DNA of 64,000 nt from contig CALJJQ010000066.1 of the NCBI GenBank assembly GCA_937973965.1, forward strand, positions 1 through 64,000. The letters run 5' to 3'. The notes below the pieces were generated by a model. The model was given only the letters and a program-made list of their open reading frames with translations, was not told where the DNA came from and ran no database searches. The stretch comes from an uncultured Calothrix sp. GTDB lineage: Bacteria; Cyanobacteriota; Cyanobacteriia; Cyanobacteriales; Nostocaceae. A program made the translations under genes and the position numbers. Every line of letters starts with the position of its first letter. Within the stretch, counting starts at the first letter, position 1. Positions 1-9,021 of this stretch are shown here, one piece after another.

Positions 1-59
1 GTTAGTAATTCGATATTTCTTCGATGCTTTCAAGTCAGTTATTGATGACTTGAGAAAAT

Positions 60-65
60 TATAAT
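60..65 (+). promoter_or_regulatory. Candidate -10 box upstream of a structured RNA
   Basis: A perfect TATAAT lies at 60-65, about 7 bases before the start of the strongly folded segment described next. No convincing -35 hexamer is seen at the usual distance. The assignment is inference from position. Confidence 0.25.
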
Positions 66-71
66 TGACAT

Positions 72-237
72 ATTTTCCCCTGACGCTTGAGACCGCGACT
101 GGGGAAGATTCGGTGGCGAAGCGGAGTTCCAAGTGCGGGCTAGGTTGATTTGTGATGCTCACAAATAGTTTTAATCCCCCCACTTGGTGCCACCGAATTA
201 GCGAAGCCTTTCCTCCTGTCGCGTCATTTTATTTTTT
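72..237 (+). ncRNA. Candidate structured non-coding RNA, long interrupted hairpin
   Basis: The segment folds into one long interrupted hairpin. Bases 81-86 (TGACGC) can pair with 221-226, 95-107 with 208-222, 108-117 (ATTCGGTGGC) perfectly with 189-198, 129-135 (CCAAGTG) with 181-187, and 148-155 with 159-166 around a three-base loop. A T-rich run (227-237) follows the right arm, as a terminator would on the plus strand, and a TATAAT lies just upstream. A rod about 160 nt long with internal bubbles is compatible with a 6S-like RNA, but I did not recognise the conserved 6S sequence. A large palindromic mobile element is the main alternative. Confidence 0.35.
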
Positions 238-398
238 GCGATCGCTTGACTTTTAACACAGTCGCTACAGTTATCTTTAACTGAACCGTATCGGAATTAA
301 AGGGTATTTCTAGTCACAAAAAGTGCTTTCCAAATAGGTATGTAAGGCTTAAAAACCTGGCATTTGTAATTTTTGCAGCCTGCGTAAAACTATTCCCT

Positions 399-427
399 GT
401 ACAGACGACCCGACGGGTCGTTTGTAC
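399..427. repeat. Dispersed palindrome, ACCCG/CGGGT core
   Basis: An inverted repeat with arms GTACAGACGACCC and GGGTCGTTTGTAC. It belongs to the window-wide palindrome family whose usual outer arms are GTAGAGACG and CGTCTCTAC. Confidence 0.75.
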
Positions 428-494
428 CCACTCCCTATCCCCTACCCCCACGCTTCAGACTTTATCCGCAGACCCTAATTATTAAATTGGATTA

Positions 495-523
495 CCAAAA
501 TCCAAAATCCAAAATCCAAAATC
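495..523. repeat. Heptamer tandem repeat (CCAAAAT, STRR type)
   Basis: Four consecutive copies of CCAAAAT. Short tandem heptamers of this kind are typical of filamentous cyanobacterial genomes. This array lies 23 bases downstream of the amidase stop codon. Confidence 0.8.
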
Positions 524-545
524 AAATGGTGATAACCTAGAATTA

Positions 546-2441
546 TTAGCGACCGAGATACTGGAGAATACCACGAGCGATCGCATCACCCATTTGCCTT
601 TGGAATACGGGGTCACGTAATCTGGCAGCATCTGCTGCACCTGTGACAAAGCCAGTTTCCACCAAAATTGATGGCATGGAACTGCGACGCAAAACATAAA
701 AGCGGGCTTTACGCACTTTCCGGTCAGGAACATTCACACTGCGGAGAATACTGGCATGGACAATTTGCGCTAATCGTAATCCACTTTCGTGATAGTAGGT
801 TTCTAGCCCGTTGACATCTGGACGGTTAGCACCAGCCGAATTGGCGTGAATACTCACAAATACACTTGCTCTAGCTTGTTCTGCCATGTCCACCCGTCCT
901 TGTAAACTGATAAAGTAATCTGAATTGCGAGACATTACAGCTTGGACACCGTTTTGTTCTAACACTTGGGCAATTCGTTGGGCAATCGGTAGAATCACAT
1001 CCTTTTCTCGTAATCCACCAATACCGATAGCACCTGGGTCTTGACCACCGTGACCAGGGTCGATAAATACTACTGAACGGGAATTAGGTGTGGGTCGAGG
1101 TGTGGGTGCGGGATTGGGGAGTATGGGTCGGTCTGGTATTTCGGGAGTGGGTGTGGGGTTGGGACGGGGGAGGGGAGGTAAAACTACGGGAGGTGTAATC
1201 GGTGAGGAATCCCGTCTTAATTCCAGGGCTAATAACTGTCCGCTAAGTTGATTTAACTGACCGATTTGCACCCTTGCAGCTGGTTGCACCAGGACAACTA
1301 CACTTTGGGAATCTTTAAGTTCTTGGAGACGGACTCGCAGGACAGGACTATTACCATCCAGTTGGGGTCCTCTAACGGAAGGTGCAAGTTTCGCGTTGGG
1401 GATAGTTACCTGAAACATGGCCGAAGACCGATCCCAACCGCTAGTTGCTCGTATACCTTTATTCGCACGAATTAGCAACTGATTGGCGGTGGCATTAAAA
1501 TCAATCGACTCGATGGTGGCAACTTCCCCGCGGGGAGATGGATTAGGAGTAGGGTCAGATGGGTTATTGGGAGGTTCGTTGGAGATACTACCGAAACGGT
1601 CGGGAATCACGATAATCCCATTATTACCACTACGAGAAGCTCGCCAATTAGGACTATCTCGATCCACACTCATGGATATACGGACGATGGGGGGATTACT
1701 TTCCAACTCGGTCAACCGGACTTGACTAACACCAAAACGATTCACATTTATTTCCGGATTACTGAGATTGGGAGAAATGGAAGCATTGGTGACATCGATA
1801 TTAATTGTTCTGCGATCGCTACTACGATTTACCCTTAGCAATGGATTACCAGTTCCACTAGTACGGACAAAAAAGCCATCTCCCGTAATCCGTAAATCAT
1901 CAACTTGGGTCGCTCCCCTGACTCCACTGGCAATTGGCCTGGTTGAACTAGTGGGGTTATTACTGGAATTACCGGCTTTTGGCTGCGTATCCCGGTTGAC
2001 CACACCGTAAATAGTTTCTGGATTATTGCTGCTATTGCCGGTTTGTCTTTGGGGTGATGGTAATTTAACTATCCAGTAGCTTGTGGATTTACCTTCAAAT
2101 TGAACTTGTTGGGGATCAAGGGTATAGCCGGGAGCAACTTCGACGACAATTCTTGCAGTCGAAGGATCAAACTGACCGACACGCACCGCACGGAAGGAAC
2201 CACTCAGGGTTTGTTGGGTTTGTGATCTACCAAAGTTTGTTCCTGGCAAATCAATGACTAATCTGGTGGGATTAAATACTAACTGAGCCTGTGGTTGTAC
2301 GGCTCCCTCAGTGCGAATTTCTAATTGATTGGTATTGGGGTCAAACCGCCAAGACTGTAACCTTGCAGCCTGTGCTGGTGACGCGAGCATGAAGACCGGA
2401 ACTATAGTTAGACTGCCAGGTAGTAACCAGTGTATTTTCAC
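546..2441 (-). CDS. amiC: N-acetylmuramoyl-L-alanine amidase with AMIN domains (AmiC type)
   Basis: A 631-residue periplasmic cell-wall hydrolase that should cleave the amide bond between muramic acid and the stem peptide. A signal peptide occupies residues 1-26. AMIN-type beta domains follow at about 28-130 and 320-420, with a less clear middle copy. A proline-rich linker at about 425-455 leads to an Amidase_3 domain from about 457 to the end. The zinc and catalytic motifs are visible: DPGHGG, REKD, SIHANS and LVETGF. The start is GTG at 2441, preceded by an AGGAGA ribosome site. In filamentous cyanobacteria such AMIN amidases drill septal nanopores and help cell separation; that role here is inferred from the family. 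Confidence 0.92.
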   Translation of the reverse strand: MKIHWLLPGSLTIVPVFMLASPAQAARLQSWRFDPNTNQLEIRTEGAVQPQAQLVFNPTRLVIDLPGTNFGRSQTQQTLSGSFRAVRVGQFDPSTARIVVEVAPGYTLDPQQVQFEGKSTSYWIVKLPSPQRQTGNSSNNPETIYGVVNRDTQPKAGNSSNNPTSSTRPIASGVRGATQVDDLRITGDGFFVRTSGTGNPLLRVNRSSDRRTINIDVTNASISPNLSNPEINVNRFGVSQVRLTELESNPPIVRISMSVDRDSPNWRASRSGNNGIIVIPDRFGSISNEPPNNPSDPTPNPSPRGEVATIESIDFNATANQLLIRANKGIRATSGWDRSSAMFQVTIPNAKLAPSVRGPQLDGNSPVLRVRLQELKDSQSVVVLVQPAARVQIGQLNQLSGQLLALELRRDSSPITPPVVLPPLPRPNPTPTPEIPDRPILPNPAPTPRPTPNSRSVVFIDPGHGGQDPGAIGIGGLREKDVILPIAQRIAQVLEQNGVQAVMSRNSDYFISLQGRVDMAEQARASVFVSIHANSAGANRPDVNGLETYYHESGLRLAQIVHASILRSVNVPDRKVRKARFYVLRRSSMPSILVETGFVTGAADAARLRDPVFQRQMGDAIARGILQYLGR

Positions 2442-3379
2442 AATGTTTTCTCCTGATTGATTGTTGTGGGAGCTTTAAATATATATAAACAATGACAAAT
2501 CCTCATGCAGTCACCGACAAAGCTGGTACTGACAAATTTCGGGCGGAAAACACCGTAAATAAGGATTTTTCGGACTTCGCATCGATACCAATACCCATAC
2601 CTCTTGACATGGAACTGTTATGACACTGCTTGTAGCGTCACATGCTAACACGGCTATGACCATTTTTTCATGATTTTGTGACATGAAAAGTAGGAGGTTG
2701 AGCATTTTAATCCCTGCAACCAAGAGATTGCAGAATCAACAATAACTGTCAATCCCCCTTGGTAACACTTAAGATGTTTTGAGATGTATGGGGATAGTTG
2801 AACGGGAAGACGATGCACTGCGATTTTCCCAAAGTGTTAGTGCAAATGCGATACACCCCTAAATTAGGTAAAATCAATGGCGATGATAACTCGATACTTT
2901 TAGCGATCGCCACTCTAAATTTCACTCTGGGAAAGGGAATTTCCAAATTATCTACGATTCAAATTTCAGAAAACGTGGTAAATGAACTGTGTGTGAATGA
3001 AAGTACATGTTCCTCAAAAGTTACATTTCCTGTGGACGATAATTTATAATTAATGGTTTCCATTTGAATCCTCCGAATCCCAGTGATTAGGATGATTCAT
3101 CTGATGTAATTTATGTCAATATACGCAATTCATCCGGTAACTGATAAGATTTATTCAATACATGTATCTAAGAAAATATTTAGTAAATACCAGGTGGTTC
3201 AACTATCTTCCTCAATTCATTCTCAGCCGAATCATCTGTTTCAGGATAAATATTGATTTAAGAGACTTCCGAAAAATAAAATATCCTGTGGTTTGGGTAT
3301 CTTGCCCGAAAATTGGATAATTATTAAATTGGATTACCCAAATCTGGTAGGTAGAGAAGACCCGACGGGTCGTCTCTAC
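2442..3379. other. Gene-poor stretch of about 940 bases
   Basis: No gene could be supported. An open frame of 83 codons (2798-3049, plus strand, TTG start or an internal ATG at 2813) overlaps a 65-codon frame on the other strand. Neither shows a recognisable domain or a good ribosome site. The right edge carries the palindrome at 3351-3379. Confidence 0.5.
3351..3379. repeat. Dispersed palindrome touching a stop codon
   Basis: GTAGAGAAGACCC pairs with GGGTCGTCTCTAC. Its right edge is immediately followed by the TGA stop (3382-3380) of the minus-strand sugar-binding protein gene, so the hairpin would form directly after the stop and could act as a transcript end. Confidence 0.75.
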
Positions 3380-4741
3380 TCATGACTGAAAAATCAAATC
3401 CAGTCGCTGCTGGGAAGCTTTCAGAGCTTGGGAGGGTGTGGTTTTGCCTAAAATGACGCTTTCAATGGCACGACCGATATTTTCCGAAACCCGATTATAA
3501 CCTGGGAAAATGGGACGGCTACGTCCATATTGAGCTTGTTGGAGAAATACTTTGACTGCTGGCTGTTTTTGGGTAAATTCGATGTATTTAGGGTTTTCTC
3601 TGGCTTTGAGGTTGATTGGTAAATAGCCTGTTCCTAAAGCTAGTTCGGTTTGAAATTCCTGAGTGAGGGTATATTCGGCAAAGGTAAAGGCTGCTTGTTG
3701 ACGTTGGGGATTAGTTTTAAATAAGTATAAATTTTCACCACCAATACTAGTTGCGGGACGTTTGTCCATCGGGATGGGAAACACACCAAAATCAATTCCC
3801 TGGGATTGCATTTCTCCTAGTGTCCAGGGTCCGGTGATTTGCATAGCGACCTTTCCCGCGACAAATGCATCGGTTTCGTAACCCCGTTCGGGTCCTGATA
3901 GTTGAACGGAACCATCGTTGATTAAATCACGCCAAAATTCTAATGCTGCGATCGCTCCCTGATTATTTTCCAGTTGCACACCTGCGGCTGTGTTAAGGTT
4001 TTCCGTAACTAATTCTCCTCCCCCTGACCAGAGAAATGGTAACCAGGTGAATACGGTAAATTCTCCTTTTCCCAAGGGGAGAAACATTCCGTGTTGATCG
4101 ATTCTGCCATCCCCATCTAAATCCCGGGTCAATTTTTTGGCGACTTCACGAAATTCACTCCAGGTTTTGGGTAATTCCTGAATGCCTGCGGCTTGAAATA
4201 AACTGGGACGATAAAATATTCCCACATTATTAGTCGCAAAAGGTACTGACCAAATTTTCCCCTGATAGGTCATGGACTCAAATAGAGCTGGGTCAATTTC
4301 GGATTTCATGGGTGATTTTGCCAGCATTTCGTCCAGGGGGATGAGGGCATTTAATTCTACTAACTGGCCACCAATGGTAGGATTATACCAAAGTAAATCT
4401 GGGGGGGCATTACCCACAACTGCCGCTAAAATTTTTGGCATCTGCTGGTCTTGTTGACCAACATATAATGATTCTACGAAGATATCGGGATGGGTTTGAT
4501 TAAATTTGTCGATTAATTTATTGACCACATCCCGATTCGGTGGTGGGTTGACACCATGCCAAAAGGTTAATTTAATAACTTTGCTGTTGGATATTTGGCT
4601 AGAAGATTGACAGCCTGCAATAATTACTAAACTGAGCCCAAATAGGATGATTAATCGCAATTTTGTTCGGATATGCTGCCACTGCTTTGTTAATAGGGTC
4701 GAGATATATCTCCTGATGTCTATCAAGTGGTTTTGTTTCAT
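3380..4741 (-). CDS. ABC transporter extracellular sugar-binding lipoprotein (family 1)
   Basis: This 453-residue protein belongs to the UgpB/MalE-like solute-binding family 1. The N-terminus has a basic stretch, a hydrophobic segment and a lipobox (IIAGC), giving a lipid-anchored cysteine at about residue 44. The mature part has the family fold from TFWHG at about residue 59, with NDGSVQ and ITGPWTLGEMQ motifs. It should deliver a sugar or sugar phosphate to an ABC importer. No permease or ATPase gene lies nearby, so the partner complex must be encoded elsewhere. The substrate cannot be read from the sequence. Confidence 0.85.
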   Translation of the reverse strand: MKQNHLIDIRRYISTLLTKQWQHIRTKLRLIILFGLSLVIIAGCQSSSQISNSKVIKLTFWHGVNPPPNRDVVNKLIDKFNQTHPDIFVESLYVGQQDQQMPKILAAVVGNAPPDLLWYNPTIGGQLVELNALIPLDEMLAKSPMKSEIDPALFESMTYQGKIWSVPFATNNVGIFYRPSLFQAAGIQELPKTWSEFREVAKKLTRDLDGDGRIDQHGMFLPLGKGEFTVFTWLPFLWSGGGELVTENLNTAAGVQLENNQGAIAALEFWRDLINDGSVQLSGPERGYETDAFVAGKVAMQITGPWTLGEMQSQGIDFGVFPIPMDKRPATSIGGENLYLFKTNPQRQQAAFTFAEYTLTQEFQTELALGTGYLPINLKARENPKYIEFTQKQPAVKVFLQQAQYGRSRPIFPGYNRVSENIGRAIESVILGKTTPSQALKASQQRLDLIFQS

Positions 4742-4969
4742 ACTTGATTCAGTACATTTTTGACGAGCGGATAACCCCAGCTTATCAGGGTGATAGGGAA
4801 TAAGTCCGTGGTGGGAGTGGAGATGACTGGTATATTATTTTAAGTTCTTAGTGAAGACGTTAGTCCTCAAAGTCATAGCCTATAACGATAATTAGCTAGG
4901 CGCAATTAAATATAAAATGTTCTACCGTGTATCCACTAGGTTGATATCTATTTTCAACACCATCAAAAT

Positions 4970-5110
4970 TAAGTAGGTAGTGCAATTAAACATAAAACCA
5001 CAACGTAACCAATCATTCGGCTCAAAGCCTTACCCCCGTACAGACGCGATATATCGCGTCTGTCCCTACTCCCTGATATTAACGACAATTTTCACCACCC
5101 ACCTACTTAA
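4970..5110. mobile_element. MITE-like element, TTAAGTAGGT-ended family, copy 1
   Basis: A 141-base unit with matching inverted ends (TTAAGTAGGT and ACCTACTTAA). An internal palindrome around GCGATATATCGC lies at about 5040-5064. A second copy in inverse orientation lies at 9022-9184, and a part copy ends near 16163. No coding capacity, so it would depend on a transposase supplied in trans. Confidence 0.65.
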
Positions 5111-5157
5111 CAGTCAACAATCCTACATGTAAGATTTTGCGGACGACCCAAATTAAA

Positions 5158-5290
5158 GGTGTTGCTGAATTTGGGTATAAATTATGATTATTTACATTTT
5201 GTATTGAAACCATAATCGTCCTAGAGACGTAGCATCGCTACGTCTCCACACAACGTAAATTTTCAATTCATATTTCTATTCAGCAACGTC
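5158..5290. mobile_element. MITE with 8-base target duplication at the ppgK stop codon
   Basis: The inverted ends are GGTGTTGCTGAAT (5158-5170) and ATTCAGCAACGTC (5278-5290). Both flanks carry the same 8 bases, AAATTAAA (5150-5157 and 5291-5298), which is the footprint of transposition. The right-hand duplicate contains the TAA stop of the polyphosphate glucokinase gene. The core holds a palindrome (GAGACGTAGCATCGCTACGTCTC) at about 5222-5247. Related copies lie at 59621-59730 (complete) and 34357-34423 and 42780-42838 (halves). Confidence 0.8.
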
Positions 5291-5293
5291 AAA

Positions 5294-6025
5294 TTAAATC
5301 TTGATTTGGGGAATATGTTGCCAATCATGCCATAGGGCGATACCCCCCAATAATCCGGTGACATTGGGAATTAACTTGATATTAGGGGGTAAATTTAAAT
5401 TGATGCGTTTTGCTTCACCACCACCGATGTAAAGGTAATCGTAGTTAAATAAATGCTGCAAAGATGCGATCGCTTTTTTGACTCGATTATTCCATTTTTT
5501 CTCGCCGATGTCTTCTAGGGTAGAACGTCCGAGTTGTTCTTCGTAGGTTTCTCCTTTGCGAAAGCGATGATGACCCATTTCCAAGTTCGGTACTAATTTA
5601 CCGTCAATAAATAAAGCCGAACCAAATCCTGTACCGAGTGTAATCACCAACTCCACACCCCGTCCAGCAATGGCTCCTAACCCCTGCATATCTGCATCGT
5701 TAATTACACGCACGGGTTTATTTAGGTGTTGAGTTAAACTTGTAGCTAAATCAAAACCGATCCATTCTGGGTGTAAATTGGCTGCGGTTTCGGTGACACC
5801 ATAACGGACAACACCAGGAAAACCGACGGATACCCGCTCAAACTCACCTGCTTGGGCTGCCAAATTCACAATCTCTGTGATAATTGATGTGGGTGTAGCG
5901 ACAGAGGGAGTATTTACCCGTAAGCGATCGCTAATCGGATTTCCCTGTTGATTTAATATCATTACTTTTACTCCGCTCCCACCGATATCTACTGATAGGG
6001 TACGGATGTTATTAGATTCTGTCAT
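5294..6025 (-). CDS. ppgK: Polyphosphate glucokinase, ROK family
   Basis: At 243 residues this matches the short polyphosphate-glucose phosphotransferases, which phosphorylate glucose with polyphosphate (and often ATP). The phosphate-binding DIGGSG motif is at residues 13-18, the catalytic NDAD at about 109-112, a second phosphate loop LGTGFGSA at about 129-136, and the EMGHH glucose-binding motif follows. The TAA stop lies inside the target duplication of a MITE, so insertion kept the reading frame intact by recreating the stop. It is a plain single gene, with glk of the ATP-dependent family elsewhere in the window. A generic ROK kinase is the alternative. Confidence 0.82.
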   Translation of the reverse strand: MTESNNIRTLSVDIGGSGVKVMILNQQGNPISDRLRVNTPSVATPTSIITEIVNLAAQAGEFERVSVGFPGVVRYGVTETAANLHPEWIGFDLATSLTQHLNKPVRVINDADMQGLGAIAGRGVELVITLGTGFGSALFIDGKLVPNLEMGHHRFRKGETYEEQLGRSTLEDIGEKKWNNRVKKAIASLQHLFNYDYLYIGGGEAKRINLNLPPNIKLIPNVTGLLGGIALWHDWQHIPQIKI

Positions 6026-6082
6026 TTTTCGGTGATTGCTCTCACATTCCTCCAGTATAAATTATTTAATAATTTAATTTGA

Positions 6083-6200
6083 TCTATAGCAATCCGATTT
6101 AAGTAGTGAAAAATAGCGTGCCGTTGACTGGTAACTTTTAACCGTCAACTGCCAACAACCCTACATGTAAAATTTCACAAATTACTTAGGAATGCGGTTG
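6083..6200. repeat. Dispersed repeat (AGCGTGCCGTTGACTG family), copy 1
   Basis: The segment from AGCAATCCGATTTAAGTAG through AGCGTGCCGTTGACTG and CAACCCTACATGTAA is repeated with changes at about 8655-8880. A short piece of the same family (CAATCCTACATGTAAGATTTT) lies near 5118-5138. Confidence 0.6.
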
Positions 6201-6285
6201 TACTCTACCATACCAAGTTCTCAGGAGTTTATAGTAGTGGCTTTAGCCTCGAAACATTTTAAGTGCAAATAAATGTTATTTTCTA

Positions 6286-8175
6286 TTATTTGCTGACCGT
6301 TCCTACAGCTCTTTCCAGATTAGCAAAAGCACGATTATAGTCAAGAATCGCTGTAATCCGATTACCTTCAGCACGGGTGAGGTCATTTTCAGCCGAGATC
6401 ACATCCGTTTGTGTACCGACACCAGCTTGAAACCGTAACCGTGCTAATCGCAGAGCTTCCTTCGCTTGTTCTAGAGCAAGAGTAGCAGTTTGCACATTTT
6501 CCTGGCTAGATTGCAACTGGGAGTAAAATTGCTCCACTTCAAAGCGGATTTGGTCTCGCTGGGAGGCAAAATTGGTTTCTGCGATCGCCATATCGGTTTT
6601 GGCTTGATTGGCTCTGGCTTTGGCCGCACCGCCGTCGTATAAATTTAAACTAGCTCTCACTCCAATAGAGTAACCATCGGTGACGCTAATATCATCGTTA
6701 TACTGGTCTAACAGGTCATAGGTAGCGACAAAATCAACTTGGGGACCTTTAGCCGATAAAGCTTGACGACGGCGTTGTTGGGCGATATTTCGTTCTGCCA
6801 GACGTTGTTGTAATTCGGAGCGCCGCTCAAAGGCTTGGATGATAGTTGGTTCTAATGGGGCATCCCACAATCCAGCGATTTTAACAGGTTCTGCGGTCAC
6901 AATATTGACATTACTCGGTAAACTTAATAGGGTTGCTAACCGACGACGAGCGATACTCTGTTGGGAAAGAGCATTAGTGACATCCTGTTGCGCATTAGCT
7001 AAATTAACCTGCGATCGCAAAACATCAAAGCGAGTACCGACACCAGCTTGTTCTAAAGCTTGAGCATCCCGTAAACTCGCTTGAGCGTTTTCCACTGCGG
7101 ACTTACTAATGCGCACCTGTTCATCAGCTGCTTGTAAATCGTAATACCGTAGCGTTGTATTTAAACGTAGAGTTTGATATTTAGCTTCCACATCTAATTT
7201 ATCAACCCGTAATCTTTCCTCGGCTTCCCGTACTGTTGCACTCCGTCTACCGCTCGTAAAAATACTGTAGCGAAACTCTGCTTGTCCAGTAAATTGGGTG
7301 ACAGCTTCATCGGTGTTGGGAGGAGCAACACCCTTTTCCACAGCTAGTTGGTCGCTTGCAGAGCGAGTATTTTCAATTACACCATTAATATTCACCTTGG
7401 GATACCATTCAGCCTGTGCTTCCCGAAGAACAGCTTGACTACGTTTGACTCTGAGTAACGCAGATTGAAACTCTGGATTATTTTGTTTGGCAATTTCCAG
7501 AGCTTGTTCCAGGGTTAAGCTTTGTAATTCTTGTAATTTCACCTCCTCTGGATTTTTCGGTACTGAAAGCAAATCTGTTTTGGGAGGGTGGGGGGTTGGA
7601 GGATGTTCTGGTGATTGATTCTTCACAGGAGTTACCGCTGGTGAAGTTTTTCCTGGGTCGGAATTTATCGAAGGTTGGGGGAATTCAGAAGCAGGTGACT
7701 GGGGAGGAATCGCTTCTGATGGATAATTGGGGAGTTGGGAATCAGAGTGTTTCGGTAAATTTTTGCTCGGCGTGGTATCGTTGCGAATATACTTGTAGAT
7801 ATTTTGTTCAGAATTAGTGGTATCACCAGAATCAGGACGCACAAACTCCACACTCCGTCCCGAAGCTTCAGAACTATGGACTTGAGCTAATGGGGTTGGT
7901 GGAGATGGAGTTTTAATTACAGGTTGGGCAGAGAATACACCATTAGTCTGAGTACTTAAACCACGGGGTGATACAATTAAATCAGCCGCAGAACCAGAAG
8001 CCTGTGTCAGAAGCTTACTCTTGTTGTTATTTAGGATAGCCCTCTGCTGCTGTAACCAACTAGGACGAGAATTTTCCTGACTGCGAGCAGAAGCCGGAAA
8101 GAAAATAGTAATTGCGATCGCAACCCAAGACGAATGTAGAAGAAATCTATATAAATTCATAAAATTTTTAGTCAT
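6286..8175 (-). CDS. TolC family outer membrane efflux protein
   Basis: A 629-residue outer membrane channel protein. A signal peptide spans about residues 1-31. Residues 32-205 are a low-complexity stretch rich in Pro, Ser and Thr. The TolC-type region runs from LTLEQALEIA (about 218) to the end, with two long coiled-coil repeats and the typical RRSEL and QAGVGTQTDV segments. TolC homologues in heterocystous cyanobacteria (HgdD) export glycolipids, proteins and drugs. Whether this is the HgdD orthologue cannot be decided here. No inner-membrane pump or membrane-fusion gene is adjacent. Confidence 0.9.
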   Translation of the reverse strand: MTKNFMNLYRFLLHSSWVAIAITIFFPASARSQENSRPSWLQQQRAILNNNKSKLLTQASGSAADLIVSPRGLSTQTNGVFSAQPVIKTPSPPTPLAQVHSSEASGRSVEFVRPDSGDTTNSEQNIYKYIRNDTTPSKNLPKHSDSQLPNYPSEAIPPQSPASEFPQPSINSDPGKTSPAVTPVKNQSPEHPPTPHPPKTDLLSVPKNPEEVKLQELQSLTLEQALEIAKQNNPEFQSALLRVKRSQAVLREAQAEWYPKVNINGVIENTRSASDQLAVEKGVAPPNTDEAVTQFTGQAEFRYSIFTSGRRSATVREAEERLRVDKLDVEAKYQTLRLNTTLRYYDLQAADEQVRISKSAVENAQASLRDAQALEQAGVGTRFDVLRSQVNLANAQQDVTNALSQQSIARRRLATLLSLPSNVNIVTAEPVKIAGLWDAPLEPTIIQAFERRSELQQRLAERNIAQQRRRQALSAKGPQVDFVATYDLLDQYNDDISVTDGYSIGVRASLNLYDGGAAKARANQAKTDMAIAETNFASQRDQIRFEVEQFYSQLQSSQENVQTATLALEQAKEALRLARLRFQAGVGTQTDVISAENDLTRAEGNRITAILDYNRAFANLERAVGTVSK

Positions 8176-8414
8176 CAGTCAGTTAACAGTTATCAGCTAG
8201 CAATTAACATGCATTTCCACCGACAAGCGATGGTGAGTAAAAATGAGTTTTGCTTTCTTGGTGAAGGGGTAAATATAGCAATCCGATTTCCATTCCCAAA
8301 AATATGTATGATGGCTGTTGAGAGTGAATCGCTGACAGTCAAACAATTTTCGATTATCCCAAGGAGGATTTGAAATTTCCGGAATGTGATGATGAATTTG
8401 GCAGTACCACCTAT

Positions 8415-8515
8415 CCCGCGTTTCTCACAAAACCCTAAAACCCAGAGGGAATAGGGAGTAGTCAGAAAATCAATCCGTTACTCAAGGCTTACAACTTACT
8501 CGTGAGAAATCCAGG
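8415..8515. mobile_element. MITE-like element, TTTCTCAC-ended family, copy 1
   Basis: The left end CCGCGTTTCTCAC is mirrored at the right end by GTGAGAAATCCAGG. Inside lies AATCAATCCGTTACTCAAGG. A copy in opposite orientation occupies 54286-54400, and fragments occur near 22790 and 24550. No coding capacity. Confidence 0.6.
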
Positions 8516-8654
8516 TTATGACGTATAACACCAGCTTGGGAAGAAATAGCTATTCAATTGTTAACTGTGCCTATTTTCGAGAAAATTTGCTGTTCACTAT
8601 TAACTTTCCTCCTATAGTCAGAAAATTATCAAGGGAACAAAAATCAGATATCAT

Positions 8655-8880
8655 ACAGCAATCCTATTTTTTAAGTCGTGAAAAATAGCGTGCCGTTGAC
8701 TGATGACTGGTGACTATTAACCGTCAACTGTCAACCGTTAATATCGATTCTCTTGTACTTTGCAATAAATGAAACTAGAATAATCAACGGTTACAGCCCC
8801 TGATATGTAGCAAGCATTAGCGTAAACGATATAACAACCCTACACGTAAGATTTCACAAATTCCGCTCGGACTGCTGTAG
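8655..8880. repeat. Dispersed repeat (AGCGTGCCGTTGACTG family), copy 2
   Basis: Shares AGCAATCC, GTGAAAAATAGCGTGCCG and CAACCCTACACGTAAGATT blocks in the same order with the copy at 6083-6200, but about 90 bases of extra sequence separate the last two blocks. Confidence 0.55.
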
Positions 8881-9021
8881 TTTTTGCCAACTGTTTTATA
8901 TTTTCACTTAATTGCAATTACATGTCCTAAATATCTTCACCTGTGCAGATTTATTTTTTTCTGAAAGAAAATCTCAAAAAATATCAAAGATATTCAGGAT
9001 GATTGCGTCGATAAATTTTGT

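Larger units (their letters stand above)
238..545. other. Gene-free stretch with palindrome and heptamer repeat
   Basis: No credible gene is seen. The stretch holds a HIP1 octamer near 238, the 29-base palindrome at 399-427 and a CCAAAAT tandem array at about 495-523. The amiC-type gene ends at 546 on the minus strand. Confidence 0.6.
4742..5293. other. Intergenic stretch filled by two MITE-like elements
   Basis: About 230 bases of unassigned A+T-rich sequence, which may include the promoter of the leftward lipoprotein gene, are followed by two different small inverted-repeat elements (4970-5110 and 5158-5290). No gene is seen. Confidence 0.6.

Noticed and set aside
2798-3049. 83-codon frame in the gap before the sugar-binding protein gene
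   Set aside because: It starts with TTG, has no clear ribosome site or domain and overlaps a frame of similar length on the other strand.
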